Assembly (NCBI GenBank): GCA_011009095.1
Contig: VTPC01091063.1
Span: forward strand, 73,543-137,542
DNA from: Ignelater luminosus
Lineage: Eukaryota; Arthropoda; Insecta; Coleoptera; Elateridae
Length of the DNA: 64,000 nt
Reading direction: 5' to 3'
Below, one piece after another: positions 21,000-34,509 of the stretch (the first letter of the stretch is position 1; every line of letters starts with the position of its first letter). The notes beneath the pieces were generated by a model. It saw only the letters and a program-made list of their open reading frames with translations, ran no database searches and had not been told where the DNA came from. Position numbers and translations under genes: made by a program.

Positions 21000-23900
21000 A
21001 CTTTTTTTATGCGAGCCCTCTCGAGACTATGTTTATGACTAATGGTTACTAAGGAGGTTTTTCTTCCAAAACTCAATTATTACTTTGTACATAATTCCAA
21101 GGAGAATAAATTTAGAAAGATTTTGCTATGTTTGTTTCCTGCAAAATAGGTTGTTTTTGTCTTGGAAAACCTGACTTTACTGACGGCAGTTGCATTTCAG
21201 CTAACAAGGCATCTTTAAGAGGAACTTAGTAGCTGTCAATTTGTCTCCAGTTACTCAAGCTGTAAATTGACAATTACAAATGTAGAAGAAAAAGATTCTA
21301 AAGTTGAACAGTAAATTTTTAGATATCAACGTTATTCTAGATTACCCTCAAGAGTTTTGTACCTTGATGGATAGAAAAGCAAGATAAACATTATTCCTGA
21401 TACTAAACCAATCAATTTGAAGAGAACGCCAGTAATGATGCGATAAAGCCGAAACTAAGGTAATGACAACAGCAGACATAATTTAAACAAACACGATTGG
21501 ATATCACAGTTAGACATAAAAGTAATGCCAATTGCTCTTGAATTGCTTAGTTCTACAGACAAGTCCAAAAATACTTAGCAATACGCAACCCGTTTCACTA
21601 ACGTTCACAACCACCCAATTAAGAAATATTGGTATACCTGATAACAATTTTCCACCGTGGTGTGTTGTTGAAAAGTACTATTTGATAAAAAGAGTGCTTT
21701 AAGTTATGTCTGTCTATTTCATCCCAAAAATTATGACATCCCTCATTTGTATAGATCAAAGAAATTTTCTCAAATTAAAATATTTTTCCTTAACCCAAAA
21801 AGTCTCCACATCAGGAATGGGCATTGGAGCTGAACGAATGGTTTTATAAGATAGGGAACGGCCAGGTGCCTTTCTTGTTTTACAGAACAAATTTGAAATT
21901 TAGGCCCGTATTAGCTTGCTAAAACTTTTATGACAACCGTAGCTACTGAGTGGTGGCAAACAAAAATTTAAGAAACGTCACATTCAATATCAAGAGTTAA
22001 TAGATAGTACGAAATGGTTCTGAATTGACCAGTTAGAATTAGAATTAGAAATAAAGAAGTTAAACAACTATTAGAGCTTGAAAGCTATGTCAAACCTGGT
22101 TTTGAATTATCAGCTGTATCAAAATAATGTGGATACCAGGACACAGTTTTGTCTAAAGAAATGAAGATCTTGTGAAAATTTTGTCTGGTCTGGAATCTAC
22201 TATAAATGTCTTGTCCTTTATAGTAAAGATCAATATCATGCAATATCAGCAGATTTTGCCAAGGCTGGTATCAAAGAATGAAAGTCGAATTGATTATAGT
22301 AAAGTAACTTTGAGATAGCAAAAATCAATTTAGTGTGCATCATCAAAAAATATCTACTTTTGATTGTTTTTGCAATGTAATACCAAAAATGAGTAAGGAC
22401 AATTAACAAGAATTTTGCTTTTTAGTGCACCTTTCTCCTTCAAAAGTATTCGTGTCTGTATGCTTTCTTTCCGCGGCCATTATGAAATGTTTTTTCAAAA
22501 GCGATGCAGTCGTTTAATTTGATCGTTACATTCTCCAAGTCGCTTTGATGAAAGCACCTTTTTAAAAACAAATAATATTTCCATAAATTATTAATTTATT
22601 TGTGTTTATAACATTTTTGTTATTTAATAAAAATACCACAAACATAATTTATTGTATACTTTGTGTTATGAAATAAAAGTGCATTAAACAAATTGAATTT
22701 CACAAAAATGAAAGTTATACTACTACATAAATAAATAAACGATACACGGCATTCTCCTTATTACAATAGATCTGTAATTGAGAACAACTGACAAACAGAA
22801 GTAAAGATTACGTCACGCACATGCTTTTGGCATTTGTTTGTGAAAAACTGAATTTAAAATGCTTTTGTAAATAGAATTGAAAAAAAAGAAAACAAAATAG
22901 AATAAATTTGTTGAACATTTAAAGGATTGCTTAATAAATTAAGCATAAATATATTTAATTTGTGTTAACTAAAAACCAAATTCTAACCTTTATAAGTAGG
23001 AGGATATTAACATTTATTTTTAATGCCTTAATGAGTAAAGTCGGAAATAGCATTTTAATTATTCTAAAATTCGATTTCTCAATCAACCAAAATTCATTAG
23101 TACAGTTGAGATATTCTTCCAGATTAGCTTTTTGTAGATACTAATTAAGTTGCAATTTTATTACACTGCGATTTTTAAAGCTATCATTGCAGCAACTAAC
23201 CTATTTTACTTTACAATATTTTAGTTATTGCTAATATTAATATGAAATTAGGTTAATTAGTAATAATATTTTTAATTTTCGTATCTAATAAAATAAAGAG
23301 GGCGCGAATCAACATTTCAATACCATGCTATTGTTTACAAATAAATAATTGAATTAAGTACAGTTATTAATAAAAATATTACTTCAGTTATTATGGTTTT
23401 TTGAATTACTTAACGGTTTTGCTAATTAATTTAGTAAAGTATAAAAGAACTATTCCTAGCAACAATGTTTATTTCTATGATTGTTTAACATTATAAATTG
23501 TATCTTTTATGCTTTGGCTATCTTTATTTATTTTTTCAATTACATGTAGTCTTTCTTATTTTTTTTGTCATAATTTCGTATTTGTTTTATGGTATAATAC
23601 CCATGTGTAATTTTAAATTTATCCAGTAATACTCCGTCTAAACATTTACAAGTTGTTTATAACCTTCAGGGACGTTTTTTTGCCTCCCTTGTCTCGAGCT
23701 GCAAGTTTCTCTCGTGCCAGTAGTTTTTGTGCAAATTCTGTTTTTTTAATTTTCAACGACATAATCCGACTTTAACTGGTTTCATTTCGATGTTCTATAT
23801 AATGATTATCAATTTTTTATTATGGTTTGTCTACATCAGTATTTCTTACTTTAATTTGATAGAGGTAATCACGGTTTCTACCGAACTAAACCAGTTGGCG

Positions 23901-24345
23901 GCCTTGGTGCGCCAGTTATAAACATCCCAAATAGCTTTCCAAGCATTCTACTAGCGCAGGTACTCATACTTTAACAAATATTTTATAATAAGGCGACCTG
24001 CCAATAATAAATTAATGATATGCAAACCAAGCTAATGAGAAATGAAAGTAAATCTTAGATAGACTACTTGCCACTTGCCGGATAAATTAATCAATCAAAC
24101 TCGAATACCAATAAAAATATCTAATAAGCATTTATGTTAGCTCAAGCTAGAAATTAAAGACAAACTGACACCTTGACTTTAAACTATTAATTAATTAAAA
24201 CAGTTCCGTCATTAATTATTACATTCTGACGAAAAATCGATTGCAATTTTGTGCCACACCTCTTTTATTTAATTGTCTAGACCACGTTGTCTTCTTATAT
24301 GAAATAAAATCATTTATTCTGAGCTATCCTCCATTGCCAAGTACA
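21000..24345. other. non-coding stretch, little recognised
   Basis: AT-rich DNA. Two short coding-like patches were noted. One is minus-strand 23655-23740, reading KLLAREKLAARDKGGKKTSL followed shortly by a stop. The other is plus-strand 23860-23921, ending TELNQLAALVRQL-stop. Neither has a partner exon or recognised family. I saw no RNA gene or clear repeat. Confidence 0.3.
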
Positions 24346-25925
24346 TTTTTGAAAACTTCTGAGTTACTTCATCATGGCCAATCAATCTATCTGCTTTGAG
24401 ACTGCCACATCCAGCCTAGCAGAGTCGCTTCATTACAAGGAAAGCACAGTCTTCGATAAATACCAAAATAGAATTCTTATACGGAAGTTTCTTGAAAAGG
24501 GTAGTTGAGCAGAATCATGTGGCTACGCTAAGAAAATCTCTTGGATCACTGCCGTGGAGGCCAAAATATCTTCCTGCTACTTTCTTCTTACACTTTCAGA
24601 TCAGCAACATAAGTTTCCAAACCTTGGTGCTCGGAATATCTGAATAGACGCCACATCTATTTTTTGTTTCAAATCCAATAATTCCACCAGGAAAGCAAAA
24701 TATTCTACAACGCCTGTCTGTTGGATAAATTGGCGCTTTCTCAGTTGCTGCCTGAGAGTGGAGCTCGAATCGATAACTATGCTATTTTCCCGTTTCTTTG
24801 ATGTTTCTTCTCGGAGTGAATTATTTAGTAAATACCTCCTTGACTGAAGAAATGGTAAGCTTATACCTGCAGTTTGTAGCAAAAATACCAATATTGTGAT
24901 GACGATACTGAAACCTATTAATACTTACAGTTAAAAATATTTTGTGAAGCATAAGCACAGAAAGAACAATCTTAAATAGAAGAATTGCGTCTTTGAGTCT
25001 TCGAGTCTCAGGTGATTCTAGATAGATGATGAATGCAAGATTTACTAGGCATTTGGTAACGAGATTTTCTGTTTGGACTTGAAAACGTAGCTTTGTGACC
25101 TGGAGGCAAACAAAAGAAGGTTTTTGAAAGATATCAAACTGAGATTTGGTAGACTATTCTTACAACATACGTATGGTGCTTAACAAAATAATTTTGTTTC
25201 TATTTGTTTTGCTATTATAAGGCTCTGAAGCTTGGGATGGAACATTCTGTAACCAGATAATCAAAATGTGAACGAGATTTTGTTTTTTTTTTGTATAAGA
25301 AACCTTGTGGCTAAAATCGTAGAGTTAATAAGTAAATAAGTGGCGGATATTTAGAATCACGTGCACGCTCCGGTGCAGTTCAAATCCCAGATGCTTTGAA
25401 AACTTCTTTCTCTGGAGAGACTGTAAGTTAATGGTATTTTAAGTGCAACATTCTTTAAAGAGAGTAATTGAACAAAAGTGAATCCGTGCGGATTCAAGCA
25501 AAAGCAAGGGAATCAAACCAATGGGTGCCAATGCAAAGAAATCCATAGACGAGATCTATTCCAGGTGTGCCCGCGATGATCCCATGGACTAGAAAAGTAG
25601 AACTTCTACTTGCCAAATGACAGCGGCAGCAATGAAGGACGAGTGCAATAAACAAATAAGAAGAAAAAGAAGGGGGGTTACAATTCCTACGAAAACACCC
25701 AGAGATGCCGAAGGATTTCGAGAAACCCCACAAAAACCACGGGAGTACTCCCAGGGTTGATGTTATCATCTAGATTCAGAATTAGGAATGGATTTACTTT
25801 CATAATTGAAAGTGACAATTTACTAGATGAACAGGGTCGATTATTACTATTTGGAGTTGCCTGAATCGATGGCAGAAATAGATAGTAGTTAGCTGTGTTA
25901 GCAATAAGATATGGGGGAAATTTTT
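24346..25925. other. GC-richer patch without recognised family
   Basis: This interval is less AT-rich than its flanks and has open frames on the minus strand (24601-24891; 25494-25769), which suggests old transposon coding sequence. I recognise no domain. Around 25340-25395 there is GTTCAAATCCC, which fits a pol III B box, preceded by a GTGGCGGATA that is a poor A box. I therefore do not call a SINE. Confidence 0.3.
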
Positions 25926-25939
25926 GGTAATCTTTAGAA

Positions 25940-26206
25940 CGGACCGGGACCTTTTACCGCAAGGACAGTTCGCCGCAAATAATAAGTTCCAACATATTTA
26001 CTTCGAGATGTTTATCTGAACTAATGTGAAGTTATGCTTTATTTGTCACGTAGGCAGTATTGCATTAAGTTCATTTTGACAAATTGCTAATTTTATGTCT
26101 TTTCGACATTTAACAGCTTATAGAACTGCGGTGAAAAGTATCTGCGGCAAATGTGTCTGCGGAAAGATCCTCGCGGCGAAAGGTTCGCGGCGAAACGTCC
26201 TAGACC
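25940..26206. mobile_element. non-autonomous DNA element with modular ends
   Basis: A short element of about 267 bases. Its left end reads GGACCGGGACCTTTTACCGC, then a second GTTCGCCGCAAAT module. Its right end is five modules of the form GCGG(c)(g)AAANGT at 26125-26206, ending CGAAACGTCCTAGACC. Reverse-complemented, the right terminus GGTCTAGGACGTTTCGCCGC aligns with the left one at about 14 of 20 positions. The flanks carry the same 9-10 bases, (A)TCTTTAGAA at 25930-25939 and 26207-26216, consistent with a target-site duplication. That length suits Mutator-like elements, but the superfamily is an inference from length alone. The middle is AT-rich and non-coding. Confidence 0.75.
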
Positions 26207-26389
26207 ATCTTTAGAAAGATAACTGAAGAGTATTTCATTATTTTGAATCAAGCCCGGGATATCTACCATCGTGGATTTTGAAGCGTTGCGGTGACAGACT
26301 ATGTTTATACAGCTCCGCAACTCCTCTCACCAATTTATGGTAGATAAAACAGTATTTAACCGAATGGGAGAGTTTGATAGGAAGTTATA

Positions 26390-26640
26390 AAGATTCAGGC
26401 AAATGCAGTTGTTGTAAAAGTTCTATTTCGAAAAAGAATCGTTTGGAGATGTCATGGCAGTATATTAGAAAACGAGAATTGGAGAAGGAATGAATTTTTG
26501 AGGAACTCCAGCAAGTAGAAAGAACGCTTTCGATAGGGTTTGTTTGATTCTATCTTTGTTGACAAGAGGCTTTCTTAAAAAAGGTACCTACCTAGATAAA
26601 GGGAAAAGAAGTCGATAATATGCTTGGTGCTGGAGCACAA
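26390..26640 (-). mobile_element. LINE reverse transcriptase fragment
   Basis: Minus-strand fragment reading SKAFFLLAGVPQKFIPSPIL near 26480-26545, the reverse transcriptase AGVPQGSVLSPLLF block with the glycine after Q lost. The relic at 0.4-1.5 kb has AGVPQEFIPFPLL, and the nucleotides around both agree (AATGAATT-TTG-GG-AC-CC on the plus strand), so they are probably copies of one family. There are stops just downstream. The boundaries are approximate. Confidence 0.6.
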
Positions 26641-26644
26641 TTAT

Positions 26645-27582
26645 TTTCTTATAGACGGAGAATAACTATTCAAGTCTGTTTAAGGATACGTGTGTTTGTT
26701 TTCAATGTGGCCAACATATTTAGTCATTTATTTGAATTTGGCCACATTTCTTTGGAAAGATCCAAAGTATTTCAAATTGATTTAATTGATTCAGTTACAT
26801 TGGTCAGTAGGTATCAAATCACGAGTTTTTGGAATTAAGAAAGTCAAAGTAAAGAATCGTCTAACTAGGAATCCCAGCAATCAATAGGTTTCCTTTACTA
26901 TTTTGTTGAAATTGTGGAGGAAAAAACAAATGATGTACCTATGTTCTCTAATGAACAAGGATTGGAACTAATATGTTTTGTGTAACCGAGTTCACGTTTA
27001 CACATCATTCGTAAACTCTTCTGAAAATAGAGAATCACCTTGACAGGTCGTTTGAGAGATGTTTGTAGCATTGAGTGATTTGCATGAATTTTCGAATCAA
27101 ACACTCACAATGTCTCCACATTACTAGATGTAATAAGAAACGCGGAACTGACACGTAATGCTGTTATTACTGAAAACTAAAAGTGAGACCTCGCCCGTTC
27201 AAAATGAACCAACGGTTTCTTGCGAAATCCAACGGTTAGCCTAAACGAAGGAATTGCACTGGAGTCGCATTGCATGAAATAAGATCAATATAAGTCATAT
27301 CGATTCAGAACATTCAGAATTTTCTATTGCAGAATGGTGGATCATCGGGAGTTATTATCTAGTGCTTTATTTTGAGTTTGTATACTGTTAATCTCCGAAA
27401 ACACAAAAATGCTGAATTGTTAGCCATTTATCACTTTCAAAGGTGCTAAATGCCTCTTTATTGCTTTTGCTTCTACTAAATTAATTAAGAAATTTCATTA
27501 TGATATGTTCACTATACCAAAATTCTTAGTGGATAAGTAGGTGTATAATAATATAATGATTATTATTATTTCATTATTTCAG
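26645..27582. other. sequence before the first coding exon
   Basis: No recognised feature until the splice acceptor of the calpain exon. The last 40 bases are T-rich (TATTATTATTTCATTATTTCAG), a good polypyrimidine tract and AG at 27581-27582. Confidence 0.6.
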
Positions 27583-27723
27583 GGGATGAGTGATTACGAA
27601 CGCATCAGACGGGCGTGCCTAAAACGAGGAGAATTATGGGAAGATCCGGATTTTCCAGCAACTCAATCGTCAGTTTTTTATCATCAAACGCCACCATTTC
27701 AATTTACTTGGAAAAGGCCAAAG
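27583..27723 (+). CDS. CalpC: calpain C, first coding exon (46 codons)
   Basis: First coding exon of a calpain-family protein. The acceptor TTTCAG precedes 27583, the ATG is at 27586, and the exon ends with AAG|GTAAGT at 27723/27724, giving exactly 46 codons in phase 0. The protein starts MSDYERIRRACLKRGELWED. Its middle, DPDFPATQSSVFYHQTPPF, is the conserved calpain region just before the protease core (family: L-[FW]-x-DPxFPA-x-xSS-[LV]-F), and it ends FTWKRPK (family FxWKRP). The start is supported by fit to insect calpain C N-termini and by homology beginning within a few residues. The 3 nt of 5' UTR in this exon require a non-coding exon upstream. Composition and codon use differ clearly from the transposon relics around it. 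Calpains are cytosolic Ca-dependent cysteine proteases; this member is probably inactive (see the third exon). Confidence 0.9.
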
Positions 27724-30700
27724 GTAAGTTTTCTAATTAATTTTAAAAATACGAATTTAAATTATGTCAAGTTGATCTTCAGAAATATCTTCCGAAGTGA
27801 ACGGTAATGTCATTAACCTGCAGGTGCTAAACACATAAATAGTTATGACGGCGCATCTGTGCCCTTTTATTAATAAATTGGGGAAAACTCGATAGGAACC
27901 AACAATCTAAAAATCAAAAAGTATAATATGCTGATTAAAGATCACATAAATTTGTTTAGCGGAAGTCCTAGAATATATGCATCACGGTTTTGATTTCCTA
28001 GAAAGAATTAACCACAGATGAAATTAGACAAATGCTTATCCTTATTAACTTGTAAATACCTTCACTACGAAGCAAAAAAAGCAAATCATTCTCTTTTATT
28101 ATTGACATTTTATGTATATTAAGATTGATATTATATTGCCGCTCTTATAAACAACTCCTAGGCACACTTGTTATTTCGATTAATATAAACAGCCAACGGG
28201 TAGGTCATGCAATACTAATAATAAAGTACAAAAACGTGCAAAGAAAAAAATTACAATTAAGAATTCATATTCACTTACACGTGACTACGGCAATTTCATA
28301 AGAAGGTCAGTAATGATTTTCTTTTGTTTTAGTTTCATTGTTTTATTTTGCAATTTTTTCGGTAAAATTTTAATTATTTTCCACTTCAGTAATAAGATTC
28401 TCGTTTCATCTTACAGCACCTTGACAACAAGAAATATATTCTGTTATTCAACCATAAATTACACCGCGTTTCCTTGTTTAGACTGTTGCGGCAGTTGTCA
28501 TTTATTGAGTTCGTCTAGTTCATTGTTTTCTAGATTATTTAATCACGTTTAGATTTAATTTGCCAATCAAGAAACAATTCAAGTTGTCACTTCAAAACGT
28601 AAGAAATTTTTTATGCTCTTGACTAAATCATTGTGATTTTCGTTTTTTTTTTGTATGTTTAGACTCGATTAATCTAATATATAATGTGATTGTACTGTTA
28701 CAATATTGTCTACAATAATATCAAAACCAAAAGTAGATTAGGAAGAGTCATTTCCATCAGGATTACAAAAAAGTGACTCTAAAATCTTAAAATTTGATCG
28801 TTTATTTCATTATTGCAAAAGTATAGCAAGGCTAGTGATGATGCAATTGATCTGTTTGTCTATATGTCCTTGTCATAACTGAACTTTCTACTAATAATTC
28901 AGACTTTGCGAAATTTGAAGATGAAGATTCGAGATTAGCATGTGAATGAAAGTATTGATAACTAGAATAACGACTTTTGAGCTTGACGTGTATCGGTTTG
29001 AGCTGGAACTCCATATTTTATCCAAAATTATGAAGAGTTTTCTTAGGAAGACAGCAATAGAAAGAAATCATCAATAACCGCAATCATATTATGGTTAGAT
29101 CGTAACAAACACGATACAAAGTCAGAACCGGCTTGAAGATTGAGTGTACCCTGAGGCAAATTCATATATTAACTCCCTTGCAATTTTACACCAAACAATA
29201 ATATTATATATAAATACCTTGGTGACTTTTTACAGAATATCTGGCTGTTTATGACATCCTAAATGCCACGAAGTTTCATTTAGATTGAGATGATCAAAAC
29301 TGATGCCTGATTCAAAGCCGATCAATTACCAGAATGGTTAAAAATGTATAGATAATCATCTTTTCAGTTTAAAGATCAATATTAAAGATTGCACAAGAAG
29401 GATTGAAATTTAGAACATTTTTATTTAAAATTAAGACTGTTTCAAATGTTTGAGTGGAAGTCTGCTGTAGAACTTGAAGTCGCGGTCCAATTAGGGCTAT
29501 CGAGACTCGTAAATTGGATCAAGAAAGAGGTTTGCTTTGGAAATCTTACCACTACAAAGGATTTTGATTGATTTCTAAGCACATTCACTACATCGAGAAA
29601 ACAAACAAATTTGCTAGACGTGAAATTGGAGATATCTGTTTAGAACCAAGATCTTCTCTGGCGGTTTGAAAACAGGAAATTAGGCAAGTTGGATAAATTC
29701 TAATGGATGTCACTGAGCTAAGCATCTTATGGTCAGGTTCAACTCGTGTGGATTGTAGCGTTTTTCCATTCCCATGACCCCGAAGATTTTTCTCATCAAG
29801 CATTCTCTAGGTTGTATTGGCTAATGAATAAAAGCCAGAGGACTTTAAACCTTTAACTGATGTGAGGAATACTGTAGGTTGAGGTTTAAAACCTTCCAGG
29901 CGGCTACCCTACTAATGGAAGAACTATGCATGCTCTTCCTTAAAGCCGACATTTCTACTTTTATTAGAGAGTAAAGCAGGTAGGAGCAAAGAGTGAAAGA
30001 AGGTGTGATCATAAAGATGCTTGAACTCTCAATCGTGAAGGATCAAAACATCTTGGTTCACACATACTCAAAATCTGGGAAAGTGGAAAAATACTCGAGA
30101 TGCTTTGCAATCGCCAGAATTTGAGAAGCATTAGTCTTGATTAAAAGTATCTACAGTTTCACGTTGCAATCTTTTCTATTTCTTTTGGTGAGTTTTCGAT
30201 CGAAGTAAGAAATCATTATCTTGTTCGAACTACAGAAAAAGAATTATGGAATAGAAGAAGGTACTTTATGCAGTTGTTTCTGATTTTTTGGTGTGTATGT
30301 TTCTGGTTTAAAGGCCATTGTATTGTTGAAGAACTATAGATTATCTTGAAGGTTGACATCCCGAGGAGATTCTAGGAAGACGCATCTAACTGTGACCTGA
30401 ATTTTTTAAATTTCTTTCTGGGAATTTATTTTTTGTCAAGCCAATTTAATGAATTTCATTATATAGATGATTCTAGAGGCAGCTGTTGCAGAACTTCTAT
30501 GTATTAACCTGCTCTCTGTATGTTACATGAAAGGCTATTTCAGAAAATGTAAGAACGTCAGGCTTGAAAATATCTTAGTTAATGTGATTAGACTATTGGC
30601 TATGCGGTGCAAGGCTAAAATACATACATACAAAAAGATTGCTTGTAACTTACTGATGACCAAATTATGCTGGAGAAATATCAGACATAAATGCAAGACA

Positions 30701-33700
30701 TAGGTTTAGTAGTATATGACCAACTCATTGATTCATGAACAAAAGCAAATGAACGCTTTTGCTTGCTGATGGAAGCTATTCAGAAATGATAATATGCCAT
30801 CTTTGATTATTTACTCTTTCTATGTTTTAAGAAAGACTTTTGTATCAAGAAACCTGAGGCAGTTACCTCTGATAACCATAAAGGCCATCGGCTGTCCCCT
30901 AACTGGACATGAAAAAATCTAGCAATGCTTCTGTGGTGTACTAAATTACTTCACCATATCCACAACCAGAAGAATGCTACTGCTACTCATCACCAGAAAG
31001 TTAGCAAAATTTAGATTATTTATTTTCAGGGTCTAACTACTCCCAAAGGTTGCTTGTTTTCTACAATCAAATCTTGGTTATGTAGATGCTATTCCATGGT
31101 AGTTATGTTCTTTGATGGAATAAGACTGCTTTATAGTGTTACCTCAGAAGCAGGCTAATCTGCAAATTCGACTTGACACAGTCATTTTTGTTGTTAACTT
31201 GGTAGGTATAATAATTGGAACAAAGTTGGGGTTTTAATTATTTTGGTTGCCTTTAAATTTTTCTGAACCTCTAAAAACTAATTTTTTTATTCTAATCTGA
31301 TGTAGGAGCAAGATCTCTTCTATAAATCTGGAAATTCGAAAATTCCAAAAACTTGAACAAGAGTCTTAGCTGTAACAATATTTTGAGTCCAAGTCTTCAT
31401 TATTGTAGCACTGATTTTTTTTTGCAGTAGAGACGTTGCTCTCTTTTTAGTTTGGTTTTCATTTCTCAATAATTGAATTTAGACCTTATCAATGGATTGC
31501 TTTGCTGCTAAGTAAAATTGTTTTAATGACAATATAAGTTAGACTATGCGGCTTTAATAGTAACTAATTTCAAATGGGGATATCATAATGATATTCTTAC
31601 AGTTTTTATAAAATTGTAAGGATTATTAAAAATTACTATCTACGATATTACGAACACCTGAGCACTTATGAATAGAACATTCTTTATATAAGAAACTATT
31701 ACCTATCTGAAAAAATATATAAAATAACGGTAATTTAGTTTGATTTTTTACCAATAATTTTCTCACTAAAAGACAATAGAGATACAATAGAAAATTAAGT
31801 TAATTAGTTTTTTATGCTTTGAAGTAAACATTGCATTGTATTCATTAATTAAAAAGCAAAAAGCAGCAAATGCTCTTAACGTTATTTTCTTTTAAAAGAA
31901 CATACTTAAGTGTATAAGATAGCAGTGTAAGAGAATTCAAACAAAATGGCTAACTAATGCAATTCAGAATCATTCAAGATAATAGTTATTATCCCAGCTA
32001 TTATCTACTAACGTAGCAAGCCACTTTGCAACATAAGGAATGAACCAGATTATAAACGCCTACCTACCTTATGTTACCAGATAGGAATCTTGATTCTTAA
32101 GAGAATAAATAAATAACAAAAAAAGTGAGAGCATAAAATGGACCTCAACGTTTGCTTCTTTCGATCGACAAAGAAAAGAAGTTTCACTTTTATAAATCTA
32201 ATTTACTAATCAGATTTTTTTGTTATTTTTTCCAAGTAAACATTCGTATGTATGTATCTATAACAATGTTTTTCTTTTTGTAATACAAATTAGTAACCTA
32301 CTTCTCAGATTAATTTTTTCGTCATAATTTACATTTCAACCTGCACTGGCAAAATCATTAACAATGCATTGCTACATTCTTTAATTAACAGGATAACATT
32401 ATAGAGCAATCTAAAATTCCCACATGTATGAATAGGCAAATATTAAAAGTAAGAAAAGAAACTTCGTGAAATTCAACGTTTTCTTTCTTCTTTCTTAAAA
32501 GTCTATTAATCATTGTATTACGAAAAAAAAAGAAAGACGGAACGTTACTTACTATACGTAGAAGAGATTAAGTTTGACTAATTATTTGTAACATCACGAA
32601 CTAAAGAATTAAACTGACTGAAAGCTTTGAAAAGAAAAGGTGTAAAGTAACTTTAATTAAGATTCTGTAAAACGTTCTTTCTATTTAAATAAAAACTAAT
32701 AAGTAGAAAAAAACAGTTAGTACACGTTTATCTCTATGGTATTATATCAACAGCCGGTTGTAATTATTTGTTAATTACAAGCTTTTCTAAAGATTTTATT
32801 TGAAAACCAGAACTCAAATAAAATAAAAGTTAATGTTCTAGATTTCAAAATAAAAATTAATAATAATTACTAACAAAAATAATAATTACTAAAACAATGA
32901 AATTTAAAATTTCTACCAAAATTGCTAAAAAGTTTAAGTAATTTTTTTCGGAATTTTTTAATACAGTTTTCCAGAGTTTTTTCTAAACGGCAACAGATAG
33001 CTAAACTTGGATTTATGAGTCTATTCCTAATGACAATAAAATCGAGATTATCGCAAAATTTGAAGATACTGACTCTGTTGTACTACTGATTATTCCAAAA
33101 AAGTTATTTCACGTTTTTAAAACTGCATATTCACGATTTTAAAGTCATTTTATGGAAGTCAGAACATACAGTAGAAAATGAAGCATATGTCCTTGCAAAA
33201 ATAATTAACTGGCTGCTACCTAGCTCTGAGACGGAGACGGAGTGGTTCAAACTACTTTTGTAAAGTAAATTTAAGATTAATTACTGTAAAAGTATGTTTA
33301 ATCTTTAAATAAATAAACACACCGACTGCGATTTTTTGAAAAGCTTTACTAATAATAATCAAAAGGAAATAAAATTTCTGTTAACTTTACAGTCGCGTTG
33401 GTGGTCACTATCTACCTTTACCTCTACCTAAAACAAGCTAAAAATCTTCTCAGGAATAACAACAAGAAGTTAAAAATGTGGGGATTTATTTATTTATAAT
33501 ACAAACAAAATAAAATAAATAAAGAAGTGAGTAATAAGAATAAACAAAACAAACAACATAAAAATGTTAAAATACAACAAACAGAAATACTTTTTGTATG
33601 CTGTATGCCAATCCGTGGTTCTTGGCACCTTGACTAATAGTTTCATTTATAAAACAAAACAATGCTTGTTCGATGAACAACCTCATTGTACAATAAAACG

Positions 33701-33985
33701 TTCCCAAACAGCATCACCAACTTATTTAGGAGTTTCATAGAGTCGCCATCTAGTATTCTTAACTATTTACAAACTTTGATCATTAAGATTGACCATAGGT
33801 TCATTAATAACTTAAGTTTAAATCTAGTTAATAAAATAAATTTGCGTACTTTCGTATTTACTAAATCCTAGTAGGGTTACTAGCCTATTATCTATTTGTG
33901 TTGTTCTATTTGCGTGCAATCTAATGAACGGATTCCGTTTGCACAGTTTGTTATATCAGGACCTGGTGTACGATAATTATGCTGA
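27724..33985 (+). other. calpain intron, left part
   Basis: Start of a 16,964-base intron (27724-44687). This part is AT-rich and shows no gene, RNA or clear transposon. Around 29100-29200 and 29880-30060 some patches are slightly GC-richer and may be very old retroelement debris, but no motif is secure. Confidence 0.5.
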
Positions 33986-33989
33986 TGAC

Positions 33990-34490
33990 GACCAGTCAAA
34001 GTCTTAGATGAGTAATTCCGCATGCTTGGGGCTTTGCCGTCCCGCCGGTCTAGGGTCGCCGGCTGTACACTTTTCCCTCTGGGATCACCTTACGTTTTGT
34101 CTGGGAACTTAGGCACCCTCCATTGCTCTGTCTTACATAATATTTGTTATTTCCGAAACCTTCCCGGGTCGTGTTGCTAGTACGGCTATGACCCCAAACT
34201 CCGATTTACCGGCATCTACCGAGCTCCACAACCACAAGAGGCGCGTGTAGAACTGAAAAGTCGTTTATATCTGCCAATCGCTTTTTGCAGTATTATCTGA
34301 GCTTTCTTCTCCCCATTACCAGTATCGTCCTCGACAGCCAGTACATCTCTAATCATATGTATTTCCATCCACACCTAAAATTTGTAGAACTTTAAAATAT
34401 TATTACAAGATGTAAATCTGCTTTAATTTGATTTAGTTAAACTCTCGTAAAATGTCGACAAGTTAAGTTAGTATTACCTCTAGCACTTAC
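33990..34490. other. GC-rich patch, probable mobile-element sequence
   Basis: About 34020-34260 is markedly GC-rich for this window (CCCGCCGG, GGGTCGCCGGC, TTCCCGGGTCG, CCGAGCTC). It sits next to the minisatellite at 34536-34940 and is not coding in any frame I could read. It looks like a leader or LTR part of an unidentified mobile element. Confidence 0.35.
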
Positions 34491-34509
34491 AGGGTCGACT
34501 TCATAACCT

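Noticed and set aside
23655..23740. Terminal exon of a minus-strand gene (KLLAREKLAARDKGGKKTSL, then a stop)
   Set aside because: There is a plausible acceptor upstream, but no partner exon, no recognised family and no clear poly-A signal. It is too short to call.
25335..25400. tRNA or SINE suggested by GTTCAAATCCC
   Set aside because: The B box is good, but the A box (GTGGCGGATA) is poor and no cloverleaf can be drawn.
28313..28552. 79-codon hydrophobic plus-strand frame
   Set aside because: It is T-rich sequence giving F/L/I-rich translation by composition. It has no start context or splice evidence and lies in the calpain intron.
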